A stretch of 64,000 nt of DNA from assembly GCA_965222425.1 (NCBI GenBank), contig CBDCTW010000022.1:992001-1056000 (forward strand), written 5' to 3'. The notes under the pieces were generated by a model, which saw nothing but the letters and a program-made list of their open reading frames with translations, ran no database searches and was not told where the DNA came from. A program made the translations under genes and the position numbers. Position 1 is the first letter of the stretch, and each line of letters opens with the position of its first letter. The DNA is from CBDCNP01 sp965222425. Its GTDB lineage: Bacteria > Acidobacteriota > Vicinamibacteria > Marinacidobacterales > DATDRI01. Below are positions 25,159-34,911 of this stretch, in pieces.

Positions 25159-26843
25159 GAGGTTGTCTCCGGCTTCCAATCGTAATGGATTTTGGCCTCG
25201 TCAGGCGTGATGTAACCCATCTCCAAGTCCTCCTCGATGGCGGCTTGGTCTCTTCTTTTCGGATCCCCGTACCCTCCACCTCCACCGGTCTTGAGCAAGA
25301 CACGGTCACCCTTCTCGAGAGGGAATGCCGTGGTACGCGCAAGCTTTGCCACGACTTTGCCACCACGCCAAACCTCCAGCTCGTTGGTGGCACCGTCTAA
25401 GCCTCCCTCCACACCGAACGGCGCGAGCTCGGTCCTTCCCAGCGCGCACGTCAACCGAAAGGGCCCGCCAGTGACAACCTCGAACTCGTAGACCGTACCC
25501 AGCCCGCCACGCCATTGGCCGGCACCACCCGAATCCGTTCGGAGTCCATAGCGGCGAACGAGAAGCGGCGACGTGGCCTCGATCACCTCGACGGGATTGT
25601 TTCGCGTGTCGCCGTTGGTAATACAGCACAGAGCCGACTCGCCCTGGTGACCGTTCCCGGCGCCCCAACCGCCCGCGTTCGGGCCCTGGAAGGTGACGAG
25701 TTTCGGCGGATCCTGGCGATCGTCCCATCCCGCCATCGCAAGCCCCGCAATGGTTCCAAAGTGTCCGGCTGGAAGATCGTTCGGTAGAACGGAAGCCAAC
25801 GCACACCACACCGCATCGATCGCCCGACGGGCGGGCTCGCCGTAGAGACTGACCGCGGCCGGCCGCGTGGCATGAACGACGGTTCCCGGACGCGCCGTGA
25901 CCGTGAGGGGTCGGAAACTCCCGTCGTTAGTCGGTCCTTTCGGATCGGTGATGCACTTCAGGATCACGCGGCAAGCCGAAACCAGCGAACACAGAGTCAT
26001 GTTGTAGGCGGAAGGATTGGCGGCAGCGCTTTCCGTGAAATCGAGGTGAAGTGTCTCCCCGCTTTTCTTCGCACGGACGCGAATGCGAGTTCGCGGTCCT
26101 CCAATCCCGTCATCGTCGAGAAAATCCTCTCCTGTATAAACGCCATCAGGGATTTCCAGGAGCCGCTGACGAGTCAGGGTCTCGTTAGCGTCTTGGAGCT
26201 CTTCAATGGAGTCGGCCAAGGTGGGACGACCGTATTTGCGGGATAGCTCGACCGAGCGCGTAGCACCTATCCGCGCCGCCGCGAGCTGAGCCTCGAGATC
26301 CCCGAACCCCTCCTCGCTTAGACGCACGTTGGAGCGAATGATCTCCATCACCCCGTCATTGACTTCTCCCCGGTGGTGGATTCGCACAACGGGGAGCACG
26401 AGCCCCTCGCCGTAGATTTCTTGCGCATCGGGTTGGACAGATAGTGCAACCGCGCCACCCACGTCGGTCCAATGTGCACGACTGGCGACGAAGCCGATGA
26501 GCACTCCCTCGTCGAAAACAGGGCTCACCGCGGTGACGTCGTTCAGATGCGTGCCACCCCCGACATAGGGATCGTTGGTCAAGAAAACATCACCGGACCC
26601 TAGGTCGTCACCGAATTTTTCGATCACCGCGACCACCGCCCAATCCAGCGTCCCCAGGAACATCGACAACCCGCTCGCCTGCGCCGCGAGTCGCCCCCGC
26701 GCGTCGAAGACCCCGGTGGAGAAATCAAGTACTTCGTTGATGATGGGATTGAGCGCGGTCCGGATGATGACCCGCTTCATCTGCTCGGCGATGGCGTGCA
26801 GGTGGTGGCCGATGACTTCGACAGTAACAGGATCTAAAGGCAA
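25155..26843 (-). CDS. hyuB: hydantoinase B / oxoprolinase family subunit
   Basis: A 562-residue HyuB-type subunit. Conserved blocks are DPVTVEVIGHHLHAIAEQM at the start, TNDPYVGGGTHLNDV in the middle, and the C-terminal GGGGYGDPKRRD. HyuB acts with HyuA in ATP-dependent opening of hydantoins, 5-oxoproline or related lactams. Start is TTG 26843, four bases after the hyuA stop, so the two are coupled. It overlaps the M20 gene by four bases. The frame is intact, but its partner hyuA carries a frameshift. Confidence 0.88.
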   Translation of the reverse strand: MPLDPVTVEVIGHHLHAIAEQMKRVIIRTALNPIINEVLDFSTGVFDARGRLAAQASGLSMFLGTLDWAVVAVIEKFGDDLGSGDVFLTNDPYVGGGTHLNDVTAVSPVFDEGVLIGFVASRAHWTDVGGAVALSVQPDAQEIYGEGLVLPVVRIHHRGEVNDGVMEIIRSNVRLSEEGFGDLEAQLAAARIGATRSVELSRKYGRPTLADSIEELQDANETLTRQRLLEIPDGVYTGEDFLDDDGIGGPRTRIRVRAKKSGETLHLDFTESAAANPSAYNMTLCSLVSACRVILKCITDPKGPTNDGSFRPLTVTARPGTVVHATRPAAVSLYGEPARRAIDAVWCALASVLPNDLPAGHFGTIAGLAMAGWDDRQDPPKLVTFQGPNAGGWGAGNGHQGESALCCITNGDTRNNPVEVIEATSPLLVRRYGLRTDSGGAGQWRGGLGTVYEFEVVTGGPFRLTCALGRTELAPFGVEGGLDGATNELEVWRGGKVVAKLARTTAFPLEKGDRVLLKTGGGGGYGDPKRRDQAAIEEDLEMGYITPDEAKIHYDWKPETTS

Positions 26844-26846
26844 GGA

Positions 26847-28869
26847 TTAAACCTCGATGACGAGCATTCCGAACGCATTGACTTCCATGGTTTGTCCCGC
26901 ATGCAGAAGCGTCGAGCTCGCCGCCTCTTGGATAATCGCGGGCCCATCGATACGTTCGCCGGAAACCAGAAGCTCGCGATCGTAAATGGGGACTTCGGTT
27001 GAGCCGTCGCTATCGAGCCAAACTTGCCGAGTGCCTTTCCGGGCCCGGCCAGGCTTTCCCTCGGGCAGTCGCTCCACCTTGGGCTTTTCGAGAATCCCCT
27101 CCGCATCGAGCCTCAGGGTCACCAGCTCCACCGGCGCCTGCGGACGAGAGTAGCCGTAAAGCTCCTCGTGGGCCCGGTGAAACTGTCCCCCCACGTTTTT
27201 CAAGGTGGACTCGTTCGCCTCGAAAGGAACTTTTACCGTATAACGTTGGCCCACGTATCGAAGCTCCAGGTGACTCCGAAAAACCACTTTGCCCGGATCG
27301 AATCCCTCCGCGCTCAGTCTTGCGGCGCCTTTCCTCTCGCAATTCAGCGATCGACTGCGTGAGCGCATCATCATTGAGTTGCGACAGCAGGCGTCCGTAC
27401 GTACGCGAAAAGCTTTCCCGAAGATCGCTGGTCAGAATGCCCCACGGGGCCAGATGTGCCGGGAGTTGCGGGCTAATGACTCGCGGGATATCTAGCTCCC
27501 GAGCGAGCGAGGCGGCATGCATTCCACCCGCACCGCCGCAAGCGAAGAGCGTGAACTCCCGAGGATCGTGGCCCCGTTCGATCGAAACCAAGCGCAACGA
27601 ACCCACCATCTGCGCTTCGAGGATGCGAATGGTGCCCAAAGCACAGGCTTCGGGACTCAGACTCACCTTCTGCGAAATGCCTTCCATGGCTTGGCGAGCC
27701 AATCCCGCATCGAGACGCATCTCTCCACCGAGGAAACCGTCCGGATCGAGCAGTCCTAAAACAACATAGGCATCGGTCACCGTCGGCTCGCTACCGCCTT
27801 GGGCGTAGCAAGCAGGACCGGGACTCGCACCAGCGCTTGTCGGACCGACCCTCAACCGGCCCGCACCGTCCACCCAAGCGATCGTGCCCCCGCCCGCACC
27901 GATGGAGTGAACGTCGACGATCGAACCAAGGAGTGGTAGGCCCGCAACCGACGCCTCGTGGCTCAACGCCGGCTCGCCATCTGTAACGAGACTCACGTCG
28001 CAAGAGGTACCGCCGATATCCAGCGTGATCAGGTTCGGATGCCCTGCGACCTGCCCGAGTCGTGCCGCGCCCTGAACGGCGGCGGCCGGCCCCGACATCA
28101 AAGTCGCAACCGGTGCACGAACCGCGACTCCCGCTCCCATCAAACCGCCATCGGATCGGGTCACGAGCAAAGGCGCTCGGCAGCCTTGCTTCTGCAGAGA
28201 CGCATCGAGCCCCTCCACGTAGCGCTCGGTGACGGGGCCCAAGTAGGCACTCATGACCGTCGTGGACGTGCGCTCGAACTCTCGCCACTCGCGAACCAGC
28301 TCGTGCGATGCGACGACCGTCAACTTCGAAAACCGGCCCCGGATGATCTCGGCGGCTCGCTTTTCGTGGGCTGGATTCCTGAAGGCATTCACGAAACAGA
28401 TGGCGAGCGACTCGACACCCGCTTCGGTAAGAGACTCCACCACCTCCACCATCTCCTTTTCGTCGAGTGGCGTGATAACCGTACCTTCCGCACCGATACG
28501 CTCTTCGACCTCCGCACGCAGGTTACGCCGGACGAGGGGCGGTGGCTTGGTATAAAAGAGGTCGTACATCCGCGGTCGATTGAAACGGCCGATCTCGAGA
28601 ACATCTCGGAATCCTGCGGTCGTCACCAGGCCAGTCCGGCTCCCGGCTCGTTGCAGGAGCGCGTTCAGCGCTACCGTCGAGCTGTGCCCAAAGAAAGCCA
28701 CTTGGGCGCTCGAGACCGCGGTCCGTTCGAAAGCCCCGAGCACCGCGTTCTGCGGACTCTCGGAAGTCGAGGGCACTTTGACGGAGAGGAGTGTTCTCCT
28801 CTCGGCATCGAATGCCAGCAGATCGGTAAACGTGCCGCCGGTATCTACACCAATCCGATAACGTGTCAT
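26847..28869 (-). pseudogene. hyuA: hydantoinase A / oxoprolinase family gene with one frameshift
   Basis: Starting at ATG 28869 the protein reads TRYRIGVDTGGTFTDLLAFD (ATPase phosphate loop), then DIGGTSCDVSL and GAGGGTIAWVDG, typical HyuA. Near 27329-27338 the frame shifts by one base: ELRE continues in another frame as RKGAARLSAEGFDPGKVVF and on to FRSHLELRYVGQRY and the end at 26847. The joined product would be about 674 residues, as in the family. The rest is well conserved, so this is either a very recent mutation or a base-calling error. The start codon lies inside the 54-bp repeat. Confidence 0.82.
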
Positions 28870-28909
28870 GTTCCGCCTTGACTTACTATCTGGGCGTAAC
28901 ATACTACTC
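28856..28909. repeat. 54-bp direct repeat, copy A (hyuA start region)
   Basis: Runs from CGATAACGTGTCA to CATACTACTC and matches 31881-31934 at about 50 of 55 aligned positions, in the same orientation. It contains the hyuA start codon and, on the other side, the stop codon of the DUF3604-type gene (28904-28906). The two copies bracket a 3-kb block. Confidence 0.85.
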
Positions 28910-30775
28910 CACGAAGGCCGGGCTCGACCACGCGACGCCACCATCTTCTTGAATGACGCGCACGTAGACGTACTCGCCCGGCTCAAGTCCGTCTAGCGTC
29001 AGAGGCCTGCCCCAATCGCGCCGTCCTTCGCCGGGCAGGCTTTCGACAACCTTACCGCTCCGAATCACGTCCACGCGATCGATGGGCGCGGTCCCGGCGA
29101 CCGCAAAGCGAGGCTGGTCGTCGAGCCAAAAGCGAAGCCAGATGCGGGGTCCGTTCGTCGCATAGACGCGGCGCGCTCGCAGCGATTCGAGAACACTTTC
29201 ACGCGTGAGGTGCTCGGAAAAGATAGCCGCAAGGCCGCCGCTCGGTGCGGCGAGATGAGCGAGCCCGGGATGGCCGTCGTGGCTGTCGCCGCTACCAATG
29301 AAGCCGAACTGCACGCCGCGGTCGAGAACGTCCCGCACGAAGTTCCCCGGCACGGCACTGTAGATCTTTCCCGGGGAGTCCGCGGCTTCGCTGCTTCCGT
29401 GCACCGATACGACTTCGGTCACCGGCTCCAACTCCGGATCCGGCACGAAATCCCAATTGGTCGAGACCGGACCGCCGGCCGAGTGATGCGCGATGGTCAT
29501 CGCAGCACGTCCTGAAAGAGCCTCCCATAGCTGGGCCGGCGTCTCGTAGGCGGGATCGAGAGAGCTCAGGATCTCCCCACCCTCTTCGAAATAGAGCACG
29601 TGGCGGTGGCCGTGAAGCCAGTTTGTCCACTCGTAGCCCTCGATCACGATGAACCGACCCGGCTCGTCGTACCGGCGGCCCACCTCCCGGATCGCTTCCC
29701 ACACGTCCGGGCTCTGATCGAGAAAGTGCATCCCCCAGTGGTCGTGGTCGGTGAGCGAGACGAGGTCAAGCGCCGCGACGTCACGGGCATACCAGAAATA
29801 GTCGTCCAGTGTTCCGGTGCCGTCCGAAAGCTGTGAGTGCCCGTGGAGATCCCCCCACAGGATGCGCGGAACGGCCTCGCGTACCACCAGCGGGTTGCTC
29901 TCGGAAACCATGTCACCCGCTGCACCCATGACGCGATACACTCCCGGCTCTTCGACCGTGAAATCCACATGACCCACTCCCCGATCGGAGAGCGCGAGCT
30001 CTTCCGGCAGCTCCAGGGTAGATGGACCGACGAGCTCGACGCGCCCTTCGAAGTCGACTCCAGCGTTTCCGAGTTCATCGAGGATTGCGATGGTCAATCG
30101 GACCCGTTCGCCTGGGCGCGCGGTGCTCTGCAGCGTGAGCACGAGCAGCGCCGCCGGACCCGCCGCAACATCCACTGTCGGGACTTCCTTTATTGATGAA
30201 CGCACACCGTCGCCGTCGCCATCCACGGCAAGCCAGATGGAGGCGTGCGACTCCGCGTAGCGATCCACTCGAGCACCGGCGGGACCCGCGCCGTACACGA
30301 TCCGGACGCGTTCGCCCTCTGCGAGAGCCCGCCCTCGAATCGCTATCGCCAGAAGTCCACTGCCCGGTGCCGTGGTCTCGAGCTCGACCCCGGGAGCGTC
30401 GGTTTCGACCTCGGTGTAGCCCGGCGCCTCGCTGACTCGGACCTGCGGCGGATCCCAACCCCAAAACGGCGAAGGCTGAAGAAACAGCGCGCCTCCTTCC
30501 GCGATCCCGTGAGGTCCGGCTTCGTAGACGATCTCGAAGCGCTGCCGGCTTCCGACCACGATGGGTCCGGGCAGCGGCTCGGCAAGAAAAGCTCGGCCCC
30601 CGCCATCCGACGCATGACGTACCCTCTCAAGATCCTCGCGTAATTCTTCGTGGGTCGAGGTCTTCGCGTCTAGCGATAGCGTTCTCGCTTCCTCCGAAGC
30701 GCAGGAGGCAAAGGTGAGAGCCAAGAGTGTGAATCGAAAACAGTTCATCTTCGCGTACGTGGCGTCCGCGCTCAC
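28904..30775 (-). CDS. DUF3604-type PHP-fold lipoprotein (CehA/McbA-like metallohydrolase)
   Basis: A protein of about 620 residues. From ATG 30748 it begins with a lipoprotein signal (LLALTFASC); GTG 30775, overlapping the sulfatase stop as GTGA, is in frame and may be the real coupled start. The N-terminal half is beta-sandwich. The C-terminal half is a PHP metallohydrolase domain with WGDLHGHSQLSDG, SLTDHDHWG, IEGYEWTNW, HHSAGG and SGDSHDGHPG, covering the His/Asp metal ligands. Relatives hydrolyse phosphoesters, carbamates or amides; substrate unknown. It is coupled to a truncated sulfatase gene and lies within the block between the 54-bp repeats. Confidence 0.8.
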   Translation of the reverse strand: MSADATYAKMNCFRFTLLALTFASCASEEARTLSLDAKTSTHEELREDLERVRHASDGGGRAFLAEPLPGPIVVGSRQRFEIVYEAGPHGIAEGGALFLQPSPFWGWDPPQVRVSEAPGYTEVETDAPGVELETTAPGSGLLAIAIRGRALAEGERVRIVYGAGPAGARVDRYAESHASIWLAVDGDGDGVRSSIKEVPTVDVAAGPAALLVLTLQSTARPGERVRLTIAILDELGNAGVDFEGRVELVGPSTLELPEELALSDRGVGHVDFTVEEPGVYRVMGAAGDMVSESNPLVVREAVPRILWGDLHGHSQLSDGTGTLDDYFWYARDVAALDLVSLTDHDHWGMHFLDQSPDVWEAIREVGRRYDEPGRFIVIEGYEWTNWLHGHRHVLYFEEGGEILSSLDPAYETPAQLWEALSGRAAMTIAHHSAGGPVSTNWDFVPDPELEPVTEVVSVHGSSEAADSPGKIYSAVPGNFVRDVLDRGVQFGFIGSGDSHDGHPGLAHLAAPSGGLAAIFSEHLTRESVLESLRARRVYATNGPRIWLRFWLDDQPRFAVAGTAPIDRVDVIRSGKVVESLPGEGRRDWGRPLTLDGLEPGEYVYVRVIQEDGGVAWSSPAFVE

Positions 30776-31809
30776 TGCACGTAACCGAGGCTCCGTAAAC
30801 GCTCTAGCTCTTCGCTACTCACCCCCTCGGTGAGCTCGGCATCGCTGGGCAGGCGCCGTGCGTCCACCCACCGCTGCCACGCCTCGAGGTGTCCCTTGAG
30901 CTCCTCGACTTTGTCGGGATGCTCAGCTGCGACGTTGACGAAATTGAGCGGGTCCTTGCGATGGTCGAAGAGCTCGTACTCTGGGCGATCCTCGGGACGT
31001 TCCTTATTGTGGATCAACTTCCAGCCTTCCCAGACGATCGCGGTGCCGTTGGCCGTGTCCGGGTCACGCATGGCTTCGTTCCACGTACGCTCCGAGACGG
31101 CGGGCCGGCGCCGCCATCCTTCGGGTCGATTCGGATCTTCTGCCGACATCAACGGGACCAGACTCTGGCCCTGCATCGTGTCGGGAATCCGAAGACCAGA
31201 GAGCGTGATGAGCGTCGGTGCGAGGTCGATGGACGGCACCGTCTCTTCGATTACCTTCCCTGAAGGCACCCGACCCGGACCCCACAGGATCGGCGGAACG
31301 TTCGTCATCTCGCCATAGAGGTTGTTCGAGTTGAAGTGCATGTCGTGATCGAGGAACTCTTCACCGTGGTCGCTGATGAAGCCGACGACCGTGCGCTCCT
31401 CGAGCTCGAGCTCGCGCAACTTGTCAAAAACGCGGCCGATCTCAGCATCCACGGCCAGTATCGAACCGTCGTACCAGTCGATCTCGCGCGCAACGTAGCG
31501 ATCGGTGTCGATGCCCGCCTTTTCCAGCTCCTTTCGCTTGGCCATCGCGAGCCGTCTGAAAATACCGGCCTCGATGAACGGACGGACTTGGGCCATCTCG
31601 CCGTACTGTTCGTCTCTCCACGCGGGATCGGCCCACTCGTTGGTGTAGGGCGCGTAGGTCTCGAAAGGCGGATGCGGATCCAGGACATGGAGGAAGACGA
31701 AGAATGGCGTCTCCCGGTGGAGCTCCAGCCACGGCAGGAGACGGTCAGTGAACGCTTGTGCGTTTTTGCTGTCACTTTGTCCTTCGTGCGATTTCTTCCG
31801 CGGAGGATA
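30772..31809 (-). pseudogene. sulfatase lacking its N-terminal catalytic part
   Basis: The open frame begins directly after a stop at 31810-31812 and reads DRLLPWLELHRETPFFVFLH then LDPHPPFETYAPY, DWYDGSILAVDAEIGRV and ISDHGEEFLDH, typical of type I sulfatases from mid-protein on. The N-terminal region with the CxPxR formylglycine site and the first metal Asp pair is absent, so it cannot be an active sulfatase. The first methionine is at 31596. The break lies about 70 bases from copy B of the 54-bp repeat, so the gene was cut when this block was placed here. Confidence 0.78.
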
Positions 31810-31880
31810 TCACGGCGGCCTAGGAGATGAGCCGAATCGAATACGCCCCGCCAGGGCATGTTGTTTCGGCCGAAGTGCTT

Positions 31881-31934
31881 CGATAACGTGTCATTTCCGC
31901 CCTTGACTTACTAGCCGGGCGTAACATACTACTC
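31881..31934. repeat. 54-bp direct repeat, copy B (racemase promoter region)
   Basis: Same orientation as 28856-28909. On the minus strand it still carries the first five hyuA-like codons (M-T-R-Y-R, from 31894). On the plus strand it carries a promoter for the racemase gene. It therefore looks like the other half of a once single divergent promoter. Confidence 0.85.
31903..31931 (+). promoter_or_regulatory. promoter of the racemase-symporter operon
   Basis: TTGACT (31903-31908), then CATACT or ATACTA at 31925-31931 (spacer 16-17). The ATG at 31947 follows so closely that the leader would be about 10 bases. It lies within repeat copy B. Confidence 0.5.
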
Positions 31935-31946
31935 GCTCAGAGCGTC

Positions 31947-32948
31947 ATGGCGAAAGACACACTCATCACCACCGTCGATTCCCACACCGCCGGAGAGCCC
32001 ACGCGGGTCATCACCGAAGGCCTCCCGCCCATCCCGGGTGACACCATCGGTCAACAGATGGCCTATTTCCGAGAGAATCTGGATCACATACGCACCGCTC
32101 TACTCCACGAGCCCAGGGGCGATCGCCACTTGGTCGGTGCGGTCGTCCTTCCCTCCAATCGTCCAGACGCCGACTTCGGCGCTTTCTATCTAGATCACAG
32201 CCGCTGCTTCAGCATGTGCGGTCACGCCACAATTGGTATAGGAGTGACGCTTCTCAAGATCGGACGCATCGAGGCCGTCGAGCCCGAAACCAAAGTGATC
32301 TTGGATACTCCCGCCGGGCTGGTGACGACAAGGCTTCGAGTCGAGGACGGACGTGCGGTGAGCGGCACCTTGACCAACGTGCCTTCCTTTCTCCACACCA
32401 AAGACATTCTTGTGAGTTTCGAGGACCAGAGCGTTTCCGTCGATCTGGCCTTCGGCGGAAGCTTCTTCGTCGTGGCGCGAGCCGAGGACCTAGGCGTGGA
32501 GATTCGGCCGGACAACATTTCGGAGCTCGTTCGTTATTCGAGCCTCATCGCGCAGGAGGTCTCAAAGACGATGACTCCGACCCACCCCGCGTATGACGAG
32601 CCTGGGTACGAGAGTCTTGTCTACTTCCACGGCGATGCGCGAGGCTCGAGCGCCGACTTCCGAAGCCTCGCCGTGGGAGGGAGCGGAAACTTCGACCGTT
32701 CCCCGTGCGGCACTGGAACGTCCGCTCGCCTCGCCGCACTCTACGCCCGCGGCGAGCTCGGGCCGGGAGACTCGCTGCGCGTCGAGAGCGTCATCGGCAC
32801 ATCGTTCGAAGCCAAAATCACGGAGGTGTGCAAAATCGGAGACTTCCCCGCCATCGTCCCGGAGATTACGACGTCTGCCTTCGTCACCGGATACCATAAA
32901 TTCCTCATCGACCCCGACGATCCCTTGAAGGACGGGTTCCTCCTATAG
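31947..32948 (+). CDS. proline racemase / 4-hydroxyproline 2-epimerase
   Basis: A 333-residue cofactor-independent racemase-fold enzyme. Both catalytic cysteines are present: Cys91 in SMCGHATIG and Cys254 in DRSPCGTGTSA. That makes it a two-base racemase or epimerase, not a trans-3-hydroxyproline dehydratase, in which the second Cys is Thr. The start VDSHTAGEPTR is the family N-terminus. Epimerisation of trans-4-hydroxy-L-proline, or racemisation of proline, would feed the neighbouring catabolic genes. The small accessory gene and PutP-like symporter follow without gaps, so uptake and conversion are co-expressed. Confidence 0.9.
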   Translation: MAKDTLITTVDSHTAGEPTRVITEGLPPIPGDTIGQQMAYFRENLDHIRTALLHEPRGDRHLVGAVVLPSNRPDADFGAFYLDHSRCFSMCGHATIGIGVTLLKIGRIEAVEPETKVILDTPAGLVTTRLRVEDGRAVSGTLTNVPSFLHTKDILVSFEDQSVSVDLAFGGSFFVVARAEDLGVEIRPDNISELVRYSSLIAQEVSKTMTPTHPAYDEPGYESLVYFHGDARGSSADFRSLAVGGSGNFDRSPCGTGTSARLAALYARGELGPGDSLRVESVIGTSFEAKITEVCKIGDFPAIVPEITTSAFVTGYHKFLIDPDDPLKDGFLL

Positions 32949-32950
32949 AT

Positions 32951-33064
32951 GTGAACGAGCTCGCCTCTATCATCTTCAGCCTCGCGCCGATTGTTCTGGC
33001 GATCAGCATCGGAATCTGGCGCCGCCGGCAGATCGTCCGCCAGGAAGAACGAGACGGCCGTTGA
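32951..33064 (+). CDS. 37-aa symporter small accessory protein
   Basis: GTG 32951 opens a 37-residue protein, MNELASIIFSLAPIVLAISI then GIWRRRQIVRQEERDGR: one transmembrane helix followed by a strongly basic, then mixed-charge cytoplasmic tail. Its TGA overlaps the TTG start of the sodium:solute symporter (TTGA). Tiny single-helix partners encoded directly before SSS-family symporters are a known pattern. The gene is too short for most gene finders. The call rests on composition and overlap. Confidence 0.7.
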   Translation: MNELASIIFSLAPIVLAISIGIWRRRQIVRQEERDGR

Positions 33065-34536
33065 GCGTCGAGCTCGCGGTCTTCCTGGCCTATCTTATAG
33101 GTCTTCTCGCCTTCGGATTCTACTTCTATGGGAAGACGAAGGACGTCGAGGACTACTACGTCGCCGGCCGCGGGCTGGGTCGATGGGTGCTGGCCTTTAC
33201 CCACGAAGCGAGCGACCTATCGGGTTTTCTGCTCATGGCGCTCCCTGGGTTCGCTTACCTCTTCGGCATGGCAGGGGCGTGGATGGTCTGGATCGGGACG
33301 ACGGGCGTTCTTTTTGTTTTCGCCATCAACTCAGTTGCGGTGCGGCGATTCGGTCTGCGCTACGGAGCCATTACCGTCCCCGACATTCTCGAGACCCGAT
33401 ACTACGATGAGGAGAAGAAGCACCTTCGCATCGTCAGTGTTGTCTTCATTGTCACCTGTACGTTTCTCTACGTGAGTGCCCAGTGTATGGTGGCGGGCAA
33501 GATCCTCGAGCTAGCCTTCGGGCTCAACTATACGGTCGGCGTTCTCATCGGCGGGGGCGTGATTCTAATCTACACCGTCATGGGAGGCATGCGGGCCGTC
33601 GCTTGGACCGATTTTGTGCAGGGGATCCTCATGATCGTCGGCGTCGTCCTCGCCTGTGTCCTAGCGGTGCGCGCCGCAGGAGGCATAGGAGCCGTTTTCT
33701 CCGGACTGCGAGATATTGACCCTAGCCTGACCACGCCGTTTCCCGATTCCGCGATGGTGCTGATGGGCATTGGATTCATTCTTGGCGGAGGTTCCTTCTC
33801 GTATCTCGGCCAGCCGCACCTTCAAATGCGTTACCTCTCCGCTCGCTCCAACCGAGACCTGGCCGACGCGCTCGTCGTCTCTCTCGTCATCGTCTCGATC
33901 TTCTCCTTCGGCGCGTTCGTGGCGGGCGCGGCAGGAAGAGTGATTTATCCCGAATTGAGCATGCTTCCAGGAGCGAGCCACGAGAACATTCTGCTTCATC
34001 TCTTTAGTGACCAATTCCCCGGTCTGCTGAGCGGGCTCTTGCTGGCCGCAGCGATGGCTGCCCTGATGTCAAGTGCAGACTCGTGGCTTCTCGTCTCGTC
34101 GAGTGGAGTAGCACGAGACCTCTACCAGAAAGTCCTGAGGCCCAACGCGAGCCAAGAGACGATGCTCAAAGTGAGCCGCTACGCGACCGCGGGTATTGCC
34201 ATTCTCGGCATGGTCACCGCTCTCATCCCCCGCTCGATCATGTGGGCGGTCTGGCTCCCGTGGGGTGGGCTCGCCCAGTTCGGCCCGGTGCTCGTCTTGG
34301 GTATGTACTGGAAACGAGCGACGCGGAGGGCGGCGCTGGCCAGCCTCATCTCGGGATTCACCGTCAACATGGGCTGGTATCTCCTCGGCTGGCACGAGAT
34401 CCTCAATCAGGCCGTGCCTGGGATGTTCGTGGGTGTCGTGGTGCTGGTCGCGGTGTCGCTCGCGGACGAGCCCCCTCCGACGGAAATAGGCGAGCTGGTC
34501 GACTATGTCCGTACCGGCCGAACTAGTGAACGGTAA
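33061..34536 (+). CDS. sodium:solute symporter, PutP-like
   Basis: A 491-residue SSS-family transporter with about 12-13 helices. The N-terminal signature DYYVAGRGLGRWVLAFTHEA then SDLSGFLLMALPG is close to the Na+/proline symporter PutP (GGR-LG, ASDMSGWLLMGLPG). SYLGQPH and MSSADSWLLVSSS further support the subfamily. Start is TTG 33061, overlapping the accessory-protein stop by four bases. Placed after a proline racemase/hydroxyproline epimerase, proline or hydroxyproline is the likely cargo, but this is inferred from context. Confidence 0.88.
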   Translation: MSVELAVFLAYLIGLLAFGFYFYGKTKDVEDYYVAGRGLGRWVLAFTHEASDLSGFLLMALPGFAYLFGMAGAWMVWIGTTGVLFVFAINSVAVRRFGLRYGAITVPDILETRYYDEEKKHLRIVSVVFIVTCTFLYVSAQCMVAGKILELAFGLNYTVGVLIGGGVILIYTVMGGMRAVAWTDFVQGILMIVGVVLACVLAVRAAGGIGAVFSGLRDIDPSLTTPFPDSAMVLMGIGFILGGGSFSYLGQPHLQMRYLSARSNRDLADALVVSLVIVSIFSFGAFVAGAAGRVIYPELSMLPGASHENILLHLFSDQFPGLLSGLLLAAAMAALMSSADSWLLVSSSGVARDLYQKVLRPNASQETMLKVSRYATAGIAILGMVTALIPRSIMWAVWLPWGGLAQFGPVLVLGMYWKRATRRAALASLISGFTVNMGWYLLGWHEILNQAVPGMFVGVVVLVAVSLADEPPPTEIGELVDYVRTGRTSER

Positions 34537-34911
34537 CAGGCATTGGAGGGCGTTGCCGGCACGTTCCGATGGGAGATTGTCGGGAGCTACGAGGTTCCCG
34601 CCGAAGCCACGGCAGTGCATCAGCGGGCCCGAGAAGCAGGCCGCCAGGGTGAGTATCAGCGGGCGATCGGCTCCGGCATTGGTAAGTAGTCAGAGGTTGG
34701 CACCGTTCGCCGCTGAACGGCCCTGTTCAGACCGAGTTAGCCTGCTGACCGTCGTCATTCTGAACGTGGAAAGGCTCGCTCTTGCGATTGCTCTCGGATA
34801 TTCTGCTCGTCTTGACAGCTTTCGTGCGACAAATTCAAGATGACGCCGCCTTTAAGAACATCGCTCACGTTCGCTAGCTAGCGTCCTGCTGCGGTCAGGT
34901 TTTCGCGACTA
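34537..34911. other. gene-free relic region
   Basis: No intact gene. A 48-codon rightward frame (TTG 34543 to TAG 34689), containing SYEVPAEATAVHQRARE, has coding-like composition and may be the tail of a lost gene. The 85-bp repeat copy 2 is at 34813-34893. Confidence 0.4.
34813..34893 (+). repeat. 85-bp degenerate repeat, copy 2 (contains CGCTAGCTAGCG)
   Basis: Matches 16125-16209 from TGACAGCTTTCGTGC to CTGCTGCG. The palindrome CGCTAGCTAGCG is at 34872-34883. Relative to copy 1 the two centre positions are swapped symmetrically, so the palindrome is kept. No HNH-family sequence follows here. Confidence 0.6.
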
